Positions 26,907 through 36,534 are shown, counted from the first letter of the stretch. The stretch is DNA of 64,000 nt from PALSA-555 sp963731625 (GCA_963731625.1 CAVSWH010000021.1:124001-188000); one strand, 5' to 3'. The notes: a model not told the origin generated them from the letters alone. Numbers and translations: made by a program.

Positions 26907-28325
26907 GTGAGCGTGGTCGCGCATCCGAGTGTCGAAGATCGCCGAGCGCAGGGGAAGGCTGCACGCGATGTGGTGGCCCCGTCGGGTCATACGGGATGGA
27001 AGCCTGCCGCGGGCCGGCCCGACCCCGTTGCGCTGCTCGAGGAACAGAACACGACTCGGGAGCCGGATCTGGTGCCGGTCCGTCATGGCCGAATGATGGT
27101 CTCGCCGTTCACGTTCTATCGGGGTGCGGCGAAGATCATGGCGTCCGACCTGAAGGACACGCCGAGGGCGGGACTCAACGTCCAGCTGTGCGGCGACGCG
27201 CACCTGTCGAACTTCGGTGCATTCGCGTCACCGGAGCGAACGTTGCTGTTCGACCTGAACGACTTCGACGAGACGCTTCCCGGGCCGTTTGAGTACGACG
27301 TCAAACGGATGGCGGCGAGTTTTGCGATCGCGGCGCGCAACAATGGCTTCAAGAAGGCCGACGAGCGCGCCGCGACGCTTGCCTCAGTGTCGGCGTATCG
27401 ACAGGCGATGGCCGAGTTCGCCGACATGCGCACGCTGGACATCTGGTACTCGCGCATCACCGAGGCGGACGTGTTAGGCGCCGTGAACCAGATCGCGCAG
27501 TCGGTGAAGAGCAAAGCCGACAAGCGCTTGGCCAAGAACGCGGCCGCAACGGCGGAGAAGGCACACACCCGTGACAGCCTGCAGGCCTTGTCGAAGCTCG
27601 CGGAGCGCGTCGACGGCCAGTATCGGATCGTCAGCCAACCCCCGATCGTTGTCCCCGCACGCGACATCGAAGCGGCATTCGGTGTCTCGCCCGGGGAGGT
27701 CGAGCGAACCATCCACGACCAGTTCCGGGCCTACCGGGCCACGTTGCAAGCCGACCGGCGGGAGCTATTGGAGCGGTTCGAGGTCGTCGACATGGCCCGC
27801 AAGGTCGTGGGCGTCGGCAGCGTCGGCACTCGAGCGTTCATCGTCCTCTTGCAGGGCCGCGATCAGCAAGATCCGCTGTTCCTGCAAGTCAAGGAGGCGA
27901 CCGCCTCGGTTCTTGAGGACCACCTGCCCAAGAGCCGTTTTCGGCAACCCGGCGAGCGAGTCGTGGAAGGTCAGCGCATGATGCAGGCGGCGAGCGACAT
28001 CTTCCTGGGCTGGACTAAAGGCGTCGAGGCCAATCGGTACCTGTATTGGCGGCAGCTTCGCGACATGAAGGGCTCGGCGGCCGTCGAAACCCTCACACCA
28101 ACCGGGCTGTCCTTTTACGGGGGTATCTGCGGCCAAACACTGGCGCGTGCCCACGCCCGCTCCGGCGACCCGATCGCCCTCGCGGCATACCTCGGCAAGA
28201 AGGATCGGTTCGACGAGTCGATCACTGACTTCTCGGAGAGGTACGCCGACCAGAACGAGCGCGACTACCAAGCCTTCACGGCAGCTGTCCGATCCGGACG
28301 CCTCGAAGCACGCGAGGGCCTCTGA
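26907..28325 (+). CDS. DUF2252-family protein
   Basis: 472 aa, GTG start. DUF2252 proteins resemble atypical kinase or phosphotransferase folds. Landmarks here are SPFTFYRGAAKIMASDL (near 70), the HxN-type loop QLCGDAHLSNFGAFASPE (near 94), DLNDFDETLPGPFEYDVKRM (acidic metal-like site), and VVGVGSVGTRAFIVLLQGRD followed by PLFLQVKEATASV. These look like a catalytic loop, DFD-like motif and glycine/Lys strand in permuted order. No activity is established for the family. It is cytosolic, with no signal peptide. It opens module 5, the largest cargo block. Confidence 0.9.
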   Translation: MSVVAHPSVEDRRAQGKAARDVVAPSGHTGWKPAAGRPDPVALLEEQNTTREPDLVPVRHGRMMVSPFTFYRGAAKIMASDLKDTPRAGLNVQLCGDAHLSNFGAFASPERTLLFDLNDFDETLPGPFEYDVKRMAASFAIAARNNGFKKADERAATLASVSAYRQAMAEFADMRTLDIWYSRITEADVLGAVNQIAQSVKSKADKRLAKNAAATAEKAHTRDSLQALSKLAERVDGQYRIVSQPPIVVPARDIEAAFGVSPGEVERTIHDQFRAYRATLQADRRELLERFEVVDMARKVVGVGSVGTRAFIVLLQGRDQQDPLFLQVKEATASVLEDHLPKSRFRQPGERVVEGQRMMQAASDIFLGWTKGVEANRYLYWRQLRDMKGSAAVETLTPTGLSFYGGICGQTLARAHARSGDPIALAAYLGKKDRFDESITDFSERYADQNERDYQAFTAAVRSGRLEAREGL

Positions 28326-28407
28326 CCGAGCCGCACCAGCGGCCACGCCCAGCGTTGATGACTAGGGACAGTGGTGTCGTGGCGGCGAGCCGATCTACGT
28401 TTGCGTG

Positions 28408-28566
28408 ATGGACGCGCCCAACGTGTTGCTGATCATGACGAACGAGTAGCGGTACCCGCCGCCGTACGAGACCGATGCAGCGAAGACGTTCCGTCAGAAG
28501 TACCTCCCAGCGCCCGAACGCGACGCCGAGCGACGCCCTCCTGCACGCCGCAACACCGCCGGCTGA
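28408..28566 (+). pseudogene. Sulfatase 5' remnant 1 (nonsense-mutated)
   Basis: The roughly 300-bp gap before the MFS gene contains MDAPNVLLIMTNE, then TAG (28447), then RYPPPYETDAAKTFRQKYLP. NVLLIMTDE is the N-terminal metal-binding strand of alkaline-phosphatase-superfamily sulfatases, and a Glu or Gln is expected where the TAG stands. Similarity fades after about residue 45 and the catalytic Cys/Ser motif is missing. A homologous remnant is at 38856. Confidence 0.72.
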
Positions 28567-28633
28567 AACCACGCACCCTCGGTCGGCGCCGCCAAGCTGA
28601 GTGTCACGCGCCCACATTGACCCACACGCCACG

Positions 28634-30301
28634 ATGACGGATACGACGATGAGGACGGAACAGGCCGTGAGCGGTGCGGCCAAGGCGGTCCTCGTCACAT
28701 TGGCGGCTGCGCAGTTCGTAATGATTCTCGACGCGTCGGTGATGAACGTGTCGATCGCGACCGTCGCGAAGGACCTGGGGACGACGGTTACCGGGATCCA
28801 GACCGCGATCACGATGTTCACGTTGGTGATGGCGGCGTTGATGATCACCGGTGGCCGGATGGGCGCGATCTTGGGACGCAAGCGTGCCTTCTCGATCGGC
28901 TGTGTGATCTACGCGTGCGGTTCGTTGACGACGGCCGTCTCTCCCAATCTCGGCGTGTTGTTGTTCGGCTGGTCGTTCCTCGAAGGAGTCGGCGCTGCGC
29001 TTGTCATGCCGGCGATCGTGGCGTTGGTGGCCTCGAACTTCGCCAAACCTGATCGGCCCCGCGCGTACGGGATCGTGGCCGCCGGGGGCGCCATCGCCGT
29101 GGGGGTCGGTCCGCTCATCGGTGGGTTGTTCACCACCTATTGGTCGTGGCGGTACGTGTTCGTCGGTGAGGCGCTCGTGATCGGCGTGGTCCTGCTCCTC
29201 AACCGCCGCACGGCCGACACGCCCAAGGAGGAAGGCGCGCGTCTCGACCTGGTCGGTACGGCGCTGTCGGCGCTGGGGCTGGGCCTGATCGTCTACGGGA
29301 TCCTCCGGTCGGGGACCTGGGGACTCGTGCAACCCAAACCGGATGCGCCGACGTGGTTGGGGCTCTCGCCGGTGATCTGGTTGGTGCTTGGTGGCGGAGC
29401 GGTCCTGGTGGGGTTCCTGGAGTGGGAGAAGCACCGGCGGGACGTGGGCAAGCCCGCGCTGCTCGACCCCGCGATCTTGCGGGTCCGTCTGCTCCGCAGC
29501 GGGCTCACCGCGTTCTTCTTCCAATTCTTGCTCCAGGCCGGCCTGTTCTTCGCGGTGCCGTTGTTCCTGTCGATCGCGCTCGGCCTCTCCGCGATCGAGA
29601 CCGGCGTCCGGGTTCTGCCGTTGTCGATCACCTTGGTGATCGCTGCCGTCGGGATCCCCAAGGCGTTTCCACACGCGTCACCGCGGCGCGTGTCCCAGCT
29701 CGGGTTCCTCGCGCTGTTCCTCGGCCTCGTCGTGTTCGTCGCCGCGCTTGACGCCGGCGCCGGCGCCGAGATCACCACCTGGCCGATGATCCTCGGCGGC
29801 TTGGGTATCGGCGCCCTCGCATCGCAGCTCGGCGCCGTGACCGTCTCTGCCCTGCCCGACGAGCAAAGTGGCGAGGTCGGCGGGCTCCAGAACACCTTTA
29901 GCAACCTCGGTATCTCGCTCGGTACCGCGTTGTCCGGCGCGGTTCTGATCTCAGCGCTGACCGCCTCTTTCTTCACTGGCATCCAGAACAACCCCGCGGT
30001 GCCCAAAGACCTCACCTCCAAGGCCCAAACGCAGCTCACCAGCGGCGTACCGTTCATCTCCGACGCCGACCTCCAAGCCGCGCTCAAAGACGCCGGCGTC
30101 ACCGGCTCGACTGCCACCGCAATCGTCGACGCAAACGCGCAGGCCCGCCTCGACGGCCTGCGCGCCTCCCTGTCGCTCCTCGCTGTGCTCGCGCTGATCG
30201 CGCTCCTCTTCACCCGCGGACTCCCCACCACCCCGGTCGGAGCCGAGGAGACTGAATCCGCCGATCCGCTGGCCCAGCAACAAGAGGTGCACGGTCCGTG
30301 A
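28634..30301 (+). CDS. MFS drug:H+ antiporter, DHA2 (14-TM) type
   Basis: About 555 aa from the ATG at 28634; GTG 28601 and ATG 28649 are other candidates. First helix AAAQFVMILDASVMNVSIA contains the DHA2 motif D1. ITGGRMGAILGRKRAF is motif A of the 2-3 loop. GIVAAGGAIAVGVGPLIGG is the antiporter motif C in helix 5. Fourteen helices are predicted, with a long extracytoplasmic loop near 450-520. QacA/EmrB-like multidrug exporters have this plan; the substrate is unknown. It follows a sulfatase remnant, as does the permease at 38994. Confidence 0.9.
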   Translation: MTDTTMRTEQAVSGAAKAVLVTLAAAQFVMILDASVMNVSIATVAKDLGTTVTGIQTAITMFTLVMAALMITGGRMGAILGRKRAFSIGCVIYACGSLTTAVSPNLGVLLFGWSFLEGVGAALVMPAIVALVASNFAKPDRPRAYGIVAAGGAIAVGVGPLIGGLFTTYWSWRYVFVGEALVIGVVLLLNRRTADTPKEEGARLDLVGTALSALGLGLIVYGILRSGTWGLVQPKPDAPTWLGLSPVIWLVLGGGAVLVGFLEWEKHRRDVGKPALLDPAILRVRLLRSGLTAFFFQFLLQAGLFFAVPLFLSIALGLSAIETGVRVLPLSITLVIAAVGIPKAFPHASPRRVSQLGFLALFLGLVVFVAALDAGAGAEITTWPMILGGLGIGALASQLGAVTVSALPDEQSGEVGGLQNTFSNLGISLGTALSGAVLISALTASFFTGIQNNPAVPKDLTSKAQTQLTSGVPFISDADLQAALKDAGVTGSTATAIVDANAQARLDGLRASLSLLAVLALIALLFTRGLPTTPVGAEETESADPLAQQQEVHGP

Positions 30302-30390
30302 CGCGTTGACGGACCGTCGGGGAGCCGCGGCGATGACGCCGAGTAGCCTTCCGGACGCAGGGATGGGGATGGCGTGCACCTCGACGTCAC

Positions 30391-31625
30391 ATGGTGAGGG
30401 CGGGTCGCGCCCGGTTGGTGCGTGCGGCCGTCTGTGGGATCGTGCTATCCGTCGTCGCCCTCGTGGTGCCGGTCACGACCGCGCGCGGGCCCGAGCCGAG
30501 GCGTGGGTGGCGGCGTGGAGCTCCAGCCCACAGGGAGCGTTCCCGCTCCCAGTTCCCCCTCGGAGTGCCACAACGAGGGGCGCATCAACGAGCACCGTCA
30601 CGGTGCGCGAGTTCATCCATCCGAGCGTCGGCGGGAACGGCGTGCGGGTCCGTCTGACCAACGAGTTCGGCACGACGTCCCTGTGGATGGTGTCGGCGAC
30701 GCTCGCCGCCGTCGACGCTGGCGGGGTGGTGCCGGGCACCCTGCACGCGCTGACGGTAGGCGGCCGTTCCGAGATCTCCATCCGCCCGGGTGGCACGGCG
30801 CTGACGGATCTGGTGCCGTGGACGGTTGACCCGTCGAGCGAGATGGCGGTGAGTCTCGCCATCCGCGCGGGCAGCACCGACGCAACCGAGAACATCGACG
30901 CCCAGCAGCGCAACCTCGTTGCGTACGGGGATCGGGTGTGGCAACGGTCGGATCGGGCGTTCCGGCCCGTCACGGCCTGGCCCTGGGTCTCGGATCTCGA
31001 AGTCCGGCGGCCCGTGCCGAGCCACACCGTCGTTGCGTTCGGTGACTCGCTCACGAGCGGTCTGGGCTCGAGCCTCAACCGCAACGATCGTTGGCCGGAC
31101 CGCCTGGCGCGCCGCCTCGACGCCCGACCCGACAACGGCGTCTCGATTGTGAACGCGGGGATCGTCGGCAACCAGCTGCTGGCGTCCACCACCTTGAGCC
31201 CGAGCGCCGTGTCTCGGGTCGGCCAAGACGCGCTCGACCAGCCCGGTGTGCGGACAGTGATTCTCCTCGAGGGCGTGAACGACCTGAACAGCCCGAACCC
31301 CCCGAACGTCGTGGCCTTGGTGGCGGGCTACCGCCGAGTCGTGGCTGACGCGCACGCCCGCGGCGTCCGGGTCATTGTCTCGACGATCCTCCCGTTCGGC
31401 GGCTACGAGGTGTGGACGCCGGAGCGAGAGCTCGAGCGCGACGCGATCAATCGCTGGATCACGACGAGCGGCGCCTTCGACGGGGTCGTCGACCTGGCGG
31501 CCGCGGTCGCCGACCCGGCCGCGCCTGACCAGCTCGCGGCTCGCTTCGACAGCGGCGACCACCTGCACCTCAACGACGCGGGCTACGTCGCGCTCGCCGC
31601 CGCGATCCCGCTGCGAGGGCTCTAA
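30391..31625 (+). CDS. Secreted SGNH/GDSL hydrolase, apparent frameshift after the signal peptide
   Basis: The catalytic part reads continuously to 31625. Block I is VVAFGDSLTSGLGSS, block III is LLEGVNDLN, and block V is DSGDHLHLNDAGY (catalytic Asp-His). A front domain (AAWSSSPQGAFPLPVPPRSA, then VRVRLTNEFG) is typical of secreted SGNH esterases. A clear signal peptide, VRAAVCGIVLSVVALVVPVT, starts at ATG 30391 but lies in a different frame. Joining the two needs a one-base change at about 30480-30495 in a GCGCGCGGGCCC run. Without it, translation would start inside the other frame with no export signal. It could be a pseudogene or an assembly indel. Probable substrates are acylated sugars or esters. 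Confidence 0.78.
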
Positions 31626-31702
31626 CCGCATTTCCGGCCAGAACGGACGATTGCGTCCCGTCCGGGCGTTATCGCGGGGCCTGGTGGCCGTTTTGCACGT
31701 AG

Positions 31703-33634
31703 ATGTCGTGTCCCGACGTGGCCTCATCGTCGACCCGGCGGCACCGTCTCCCGTACTCAGCAGGGATCGACGGCCTGCGTGCCGTCGCGGTGCTGGCGGT
31801 GATCGTGTTCCACGCGGGCGCACCGTGGCTCCCCGGGGGCTTCCTCGGCGTCGACGTCTTCTTTGTCATCTCCGGGTTCCTCATCACCTCGCTCCTGTTG
31901 AGCGAGCACCGATCGAACGGCCGAATCGGTTTCGGCGGCTTCTGGTCGCGCCGAGCCCGTCGTCTGCTCCCTGCCCTGCTGGTGCTGCTCGGCGTCATGG
32001 CCCTGTGGGCCCGCACGTCGTGGCCCGACCCGGTCCAGCTGCATGCGTTCCCCGGCGACGCCCTCGCCTCGCTCGCCTATGTGGCCAACTGGCATTTCGC
32101 CGCGCAGGGCACGAGCTACTTCACCCAGTTCAGCGCGCCGAGCCCGCTCCAGCATCTGTGGAGTCTCGCGATCGAGGAGCAGTTCTACTTGCTGTGGCCG
32201 CTGGCCCTCGCGGCGTTCCTCGCGGTGCGCTCGCTCGGGCGGCGTGGGCTGCTCGTCCTGGCCCTCGCCGGTGCGGGTGTGTCGATCGCCTTGATGGCGC
32301 TGTGGTACAGCCCGACGAACCCCTCGGCCGTGTACTTCCAGACCGACACCCATGCGTTCGGGCTGCTCTTCGGTGCCGCGGCCGCGCTCCTCGTCGCCGG
32401 GCCGCTCGGCGAGCGTGTCCGGCGGGCGTGCGCGGTCGTCGCGCCCCTCGCCCTCGGCGGGCTCCTGGCGTGCCTCTTGCTGGTCGACGGCCGTCAGGCG
32501 TTCGCGTATCAGGGTGGGATCGCGCTCGCCTCGTTCCTGACCGTGCCCGTCGTGGTGGCTGCCTCCCGCCCCGGCGTCGTCACCACCGTGCTCGCGCGCC
32601 GGCCGCTCGTGCGGATCGGGCTCATCTCGTACGGCTTGTACCTGTGGCACTGGCCGATCTGGACGATCCTCACCGACGCCCGCCTCGGGGTCGACTGGTT
32701 CGACGGGACGGTGATCCGCGCCGGGCTGCTGCTCGCGACGACGCTCGCCTCGTACTGGCTCGTCGAGCGGCCGGTCCGTCACGGCGTGGCCCGCGGCTGG
32801 ACCGTGCGACTGGCGACCCCGCTCGTGGTCGGCGGTGTCGCGGCGGCTGTCGTGACCGCGCCGATCGCGCCGCCCGTGTTCACGCCCCCGGTGCAGGTGT
32901 CCGCCGCGACGGCGAGCCGTCAGCCGCCCGTGCACGAGGCGCCCCGGGTCCTCATCGTCGGCGACTCGACGGCAGCGTCCGCCGCGATCGGCTTCATCGA
33001 TGTCGCAAGGGCGTCCTACATCGTCGTCCCGGCCGGCATGCCGCCCAAGACGCCCGGCTCGTACTGCCCGCTCGACATCTGGTCCGATGCCGTCCGCGAG
33101 ACGCCCGGCGACGTCAAGGTGCACCCGCCCTCGCCGGAGTGTGAGTGGCCGGTGAAGTTCCCGCCCCTGGTGCAGGCCTTCGACCCGTCCGCCGTGGTGG
33201 TGATGTGGAGCCTCTGGGACGGCATGCCCCACCGTGTGAACGGGCAGTGGCTCGAGGTCGGAACACCGGGTTGGGCCGCCGAGCTCACCGCCGCGGCGGA
33301 CTGCGCGATCAGCATGCTCAGCGTGAACGGCGCGCGGGTCTACTTCGCGCTCGCGCCGCCCATGGTCCAGCAGCCCTTCTGGCAGACGGAGGCGCTGGAC
33401 TCGGTCTACGAGGCCGTGGCGGCGGCGGACCCGAACCGGGTCGGCATCATCGACGACCGCAACACCATCCAGAACGGCGGCCCCGGCTACCGGTGGGACG
33501 GGATCCACTACACGGTCGCGGGCGCCGACGTGCTCGCCACGGCGGCGCTGCCGACGCTCGAGGAGGCGATCACCGGGCCGCGGCTCCCCCCCGCGCCACC
33601 AGCGGCGTGTCAGCCACCGTCGGCCAGTCCCTGA
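31703..33634 (+). CDS. Acyltransferase-3 / SGNH fusion (OafA-like surface O-acyltransferase)
   Basis: 643 aa. N-terminal acyltransferase-3 domain with ten to eleven helices: YSAGIDGLRAVAVLAVIVFH (catalytic His), LGVDVFFVISGFLITSLLL and FWSRRARRLLPALLVLL are family signatures. HLWSLAIEEQFYLLWPL carries the second conserved block. A linker at about 400-415 leads to a periplasmic SGNH domain, with VLIVGDSTAASAAIGF (block I) and RWDGIHYTVAGADV (block V). Such fusions O-acetylate cell-wall or exported glycans. It lies 77 bp after the SGNH hydrolase, suggesting joint glycan acylation and deacylation. Confidence 0.92.
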   Translation: MSCPDVASSSTRRHRLPYSAGIDGLRAVAVLAVIVFHAGAPWLPGGFLGVDVFFVISGFLITSLLLSEHRSNGRIGFGGFWSRRARRLLPALLVLLGVMALWARTSWPDPVQLHAFPGDALASLAYVANWHFAAQGTSYFTQFSAPSPLQHLWSLAIEEQFYLLWPLALAAFLAVRSLGRRGLLVLALAGAGVSIALMALWYSPTNPSAVYFQTDTHAFGLLFGAAAALLVAGPLGERVRRACAVVAPLALGGLLACLLLVDGRQAFAYQGGIALASFLTVPVVVAASRPGVVTTVLARRPLVRIGLISYGLYLWHWPIWTILTDARLGVDWFDGTVIRAGLLLATTLASYWLVERPVRHGVARGWTVRLATPLVVGGVAAAVVTAPIAPPVFTPPVQVSAATASRQPPVHEAPRVLIVGDSTAASAAIGFIDVARASYIVVPAGMPPKTPGSYCPLDIWSDAVRETPGDVKVHPPSPECEWPVKFPPLVQAFDPSAVVVMWSLWDGMPHRVNGQWLEVGTPGWAAELTAAADCAISMLSVNGARVYFALAPPMVQQPFWQTEALDSVYEAVAAADPNRVGIIDDRNTIQNGGPGYRWDGIHYTVAGADVLATAALPTLEEAITGPRLPPAPPAACQPPSASP

Positions 33635-33763
33635 CGCGGCGCGGCGTTTCGCCCCCAGCCTCGACGCCCCGCCCGACCGGTCGCGCCGCACGGGCCGACG
33701 ACCGACGCGGCCGAGGCTTCCGGCGGGAGTGATTTCCTGGGGTTCGGCACGAAGGGAACCCCG

Positions 33764-33796
33764 ACAGCAAAGAACTCGGACGCCGTCGCTCGACCG
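33764..33796 (+). repeat. 33-bp block upstream of tRNA repeat 5
   Basis: Matches 23672-23704 at 29 of 33 positions and starts 94 bp before the CAGGTC of repeat 5. The TTGCTCG just before repeat 5 also matches the base run before repeat 2. This shows the two junctions share non-tRNA flank. Confidence 0.65.
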
Positions 33797-33857
33797 TGGC
33801 CGTATCCCGCCCGTCGCTGCGGCAGCTGGCGCAGCCGCTCGGTGCTGAGTTGCTCGC

Positions 33858-33890
33858 CAGGTCGAGGGTTCGCGTCCCTCTCCCGGCTCC
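33858..33890 (+). repeat. tRNA-Thr 3'-end repeat 5 with compensated T stem
   Basis: 33 bp with three differences from the tRNA. Two of them change the terminal T-stem pair from A-T to G-C (GAGGG...CCCTC instead of AAGGG...CCCTT), preserving base pairing. The third is in the T loop. This suggests descent from a different working tRNA allele, not random decay. Nothing else is evident in the 265-bp gap 33635-33899. Confidence 0.85.
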
Positions 33891-33899
33891 GAGTGTCCT

Positions 33900-34715
33900 T
33901 TACCCCGCCCGCATCGTGTTCGCGGCCGCTCGTTCGCTGTGGAGCAGCGCCCAGGGTCGGTCGTCGGTCATGTCGTACACCTGGTGCTCGATGGGTACGC
34001 GGTAGCGGTAGTCGGTGTCGGTGAACCCGCGGAAGTGATAGTTCAGCAGCCGGCGGTCGGCGAGTGACCGAGCACCGACGATGAGCTGTGGGTAGTGCAC
34101 GCCGATCGCCGCGGCGGCGCGACATCGAGTGATGCTCTTCATGCCGTGGAAGAGCGGCACGACCTCAGCGCATCGTCGAAGTTCGGGGACGAGGAGGGGC
34201 GCAGGTCGTGGTCGTCGCTCACCGTCCCAGCGCGGCTCGACGACGACCTGCTCCATCTGGATCGAGTCGTAGGCGTCGGGGCATGCGGTGAGCGCCGCCT
34301 TGATGGTTCGAAACTCGTCTTGCGGCACGAGGTACTCGTCGATGTCGTGGACTCCGACCCAGTCGAAGTTGTGGCGCTGGAGGCCAAACACCGCGTTGTA
34401 GAAGCGACGCTGCGCGGGCATGTAGTGGGGATCGGTACGCAGCACGATGTAGGGCGTCACGCGCGCGCCGAACGGGCGGACCAGATCGAGTGTGTGCTCG
34501 AGCAGCTCGACCTCGGTCGACTCCAGGTCGTACATCGCGGGCGTGGGGCGCCGAGGGTTCAGGTACGTCGATGGATCGACGAGGTCGTCCGTCACGTTCA
34601 GACCCAAGAAGGTGTGGTCGACGCCCAGGGTCAGGTGATACTCGAGCCACTCGCCGATGAACGGGAGCTCGCCCCGCAGGTACATGAGCGCGACCGTGCA
34701 CACCCGCGTATTCAC
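33900..34715 (-). CDS. Glycosyltransferase family 92-like protein
   Basis: 271 aa from a GTG at 34715. The opening RVCTVALMYLRGELPFIGEW followed by LEYHLTLGVDHTFLGLN is the hallmark of GT92/Glyco_tranf_2_4 enzymes. The D-x-D metal/nucleotide-sugar motif is WVGVHDIDEYLVPQDEF near residue 125, and YHFRGFTDTDYRYRV lies near the C-terminus. It is a cytosolic GT-A fold and probably transfers a hexose to a surface glycan or lipid. It is divergent from the GT2/GT25 gene over a 204-bp spacer; its stop is 9 bp from tRNA repeat 5. Confidence 0.88.
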   Translation of the reverse strand: MNTRVCTVALMYLRGELPFIGEWLEYHLTLGVDHTFLGLNVTDDLVDPSTYLNPRRPTPAMYDLESTEVELLEHTLDLVRPFGARVTPYIVLRTDPHYMPAQRRFYNAVFGLQRHNFDWVGVHDIDEYLVPQDEFRTIKAALTACPDAYDSIQMEQVVVEPRWDGERRPRPAPLLVPELRRCAEVVPLFHGMKSITRCRAAAAIGVHYPQLIVGARSLADRRLLNYHFRGFTDTDYRYRVPIEHQVYDMTDDRPWALLHSERAAANTMRAG

Positions 34716-34919
34716 CAGGCGCCGCCAGCGACCGGTGCGAGGTGGCCCGTCAAGCCGCGGCCGGCACACGCGGCGCGGCGCCGCTGGGCCCGCGCGCCGC
34801 CGCGGCGGCGCGAAGGAGGCGTGCCGCGCATGGGCGCGAACGCTACCGGCCCGCGGCCGCGCCGTCCCGTGGTCCGGTGCGCATCGGGCATCGGCGTCGC
34901 ACCGGTAATCTCGCCTGCC

Positions 34920-36497
34920 GTGCCGGTGGACGGAACGAAGATCCGAGAGCTGCTGCGGCTCGCGGCCGTCGGCACGCCGGCCGCCGGGGTCGAGGAGCGG
35001 GACGACGGCCAGGTCACGCCGCCGGCGGGGCCGCCGCACCCGCCGCGGACGCTCTGCATCGGGATGGCGACGTACGACGACTACGACGGCGTCTACTTCT
35101 CGGTCCAGGCGCTGCGCCTGTACCACCCCGAGGTGATGGACCGGGTCTCGATCCTCGTGTTGGACAACGACCCGACAGGGCAGGCGGCCTGGCCGCTCCG
35201 AGAGCTCTCGGACCGCGTCGAGCAGCTGCGCTACGTGCCGTGCGCCGAAGTTCGTGGCACCGCGGTGCGCGACCTCTTGTTTCGCTACGCCACGGCCGAC
35301 TGGGTGCTCGTGATGGACTGCCACGTGCTGCTCGAGCCGGGCGCGCTCGCCGCGCTGCTGCGGTACATCGACGAGCATCCCGACTCGGATGACCTCTTGC
35401 AGGGCCCGATCGAGTGGGATGAGCTGGGCGGCCTGGTCGCGACGCACTTCGAGCCGGAGTGGCGGTCCGGCATGTATGGCACCTGGGCCGTCGATGATCG
35501 CGGCACCGCGCTCGACAGCGAGCCCTTCGAGATCCCGATGCACGGTCTGGGCTGCTTCGCCGCCCGGCGCAAGTCATGGCTGGGATTCAACCCGCGCTTC
35601 TCGGGGTTCGGGGGCGAGGAGGGCTACCTCCACGAGAAGTACCGCCAGCACGGGAGACGGACCGTCTGTCTGCCGTTCCTGCGCTGGGTGCATCGGTTCG
35701 ACCGGCCGGCGGGGATCCAGTACGTGAACCGATGGGAGGACCGGATCCGCAACTACCTCATCGGTTGGGACGAGCTGGGGTTGGACGTCGGCGACGTCGT
35801 CGACCACTTCGGGGAGCACCTCGGCGTCGAGCTCACCGAGCGCGTCGCGTCGACCTTCCAGCAGGCACGCCAGAGCCCGTTCTGGTTCTTCGACGCCATC
35901 TACTGCATCAACGTGGACAGCGCGGCGGGCCGATGGGCAACGATGCAGGAGCGTTTCGAGCGCATCGGGATCGCGGACCGGGTGCGGCGGTTCCCTGCGA
36001 TCGAGACCCCGGCGTGTCATCACCTCGGGTGCACCCTCTCGCACCGTCGGATCGTCCAGCTCGCCCGTGACCAAGGGCTCGACAATGTCCTCGTCTTCGA
36101 GGACGACGCGATCTTTCTCGAAGGGACGGCGTGGTGTCTGCGCCAGAGCCTGGCGGAGCTCGCCGACCGCCCATGGGACCTCCTCTACCTGGGGGGGTGC
36201 CGCTGGGGTCAGCCCTCGCCGCGGGCGGCGGGTTGTGAGCACCTCGAGGTCCCGGACGTCATCACCTGCTCCCACGCGCTCGCGTATCACCACACCGTGT
36301 ACGACCAGATCCTCGCCGACCTGCCCGCGACGGTCGCGGAGATGGCCGTGTGGCGAACCGCGCACCACGCGATCGATCAATACCTCACGACGTCGCTGCG
36401 TGACCGCCGCCGCTTCCTCGCCGCGCCAGCTCTCGCGACCCAGGCTGGGATCCGCGGCGACGAGGACGAGCGGTACCGTGACGCGTTCACGATCTAG
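34920..36497 (+). CDS. Two-domain glycosyltransferase: GT2-like plus GT25-like
   Basis: 525 aa from GTG 34920 (GTG 34926 also possible). The N-terminal half is a GT-A enzyme: LCIGMATYDDYDGVYFSVQA, DWVLVMDCHVLLEPGALAAL (DxD-like DCH), and SGFGGEEGYLHEKYRQHGR near residue 235, the acidic galactosyltransferase-like motif. The C-terminal half (about 320-525) is GT25: YCINVDSAAGRWATMQERFE, then GCTLSHRRIVQLARDQGL and VLVFEDDAIFLEG (the metal-binding EDD). Both halves look intact, so the protein could add two sugars in sequence. It lies upstream of the split sulfotransferase. Confidence 0.88.
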   Translation: MPVDGTKIRELLRLAAVGTPAAGVEERDDGQVTPPAGPPHPPRTLCIGMATYDDYDGVYFSVQALRLYHPEVMDRVSILVLDNDPTGQAAWPLRELSDRVEQLRYVPCAEVRGTAVRDLLFRYATADWVLVMDCHVLLEPGALAALLRYIDEHPDSDDLLQGPIEWDELGGLVATHFEPEWRSGMYGTWAVDDRGTALDSEPFEIPMHGLGCFAARRKSWLGFNPRFSGFGGEEGYLHEKYRQHGRRTVCLPFLRWVHRFDRPAGIQYVNRWEDRIRNYLIGWDELGLDVGDVVDHFGEHLGVELTERVASTFQQARQSPFWFFDAIYCINVDSAAGRWATMQERFERIGIADRVRRFPAIETPACHHLGCTLSHRRIVQLARDQGLDNVLVFEDDAIFLEGTAWCLRQSLAELADRPWDLLYLGGCRWGQPSPRAAGCEHLEVPDVITCSHALAYHHTVYDQILADLPATVAEMAVWRTAHHAIDQYLTTSLRDRRRFLAAPALATQAGIRGDEDERYRDAFTI

Positions 36498-36534
36498 CGA
36501 CGCGGCCGACACCGCGCGTCGCACACGGGACGGC

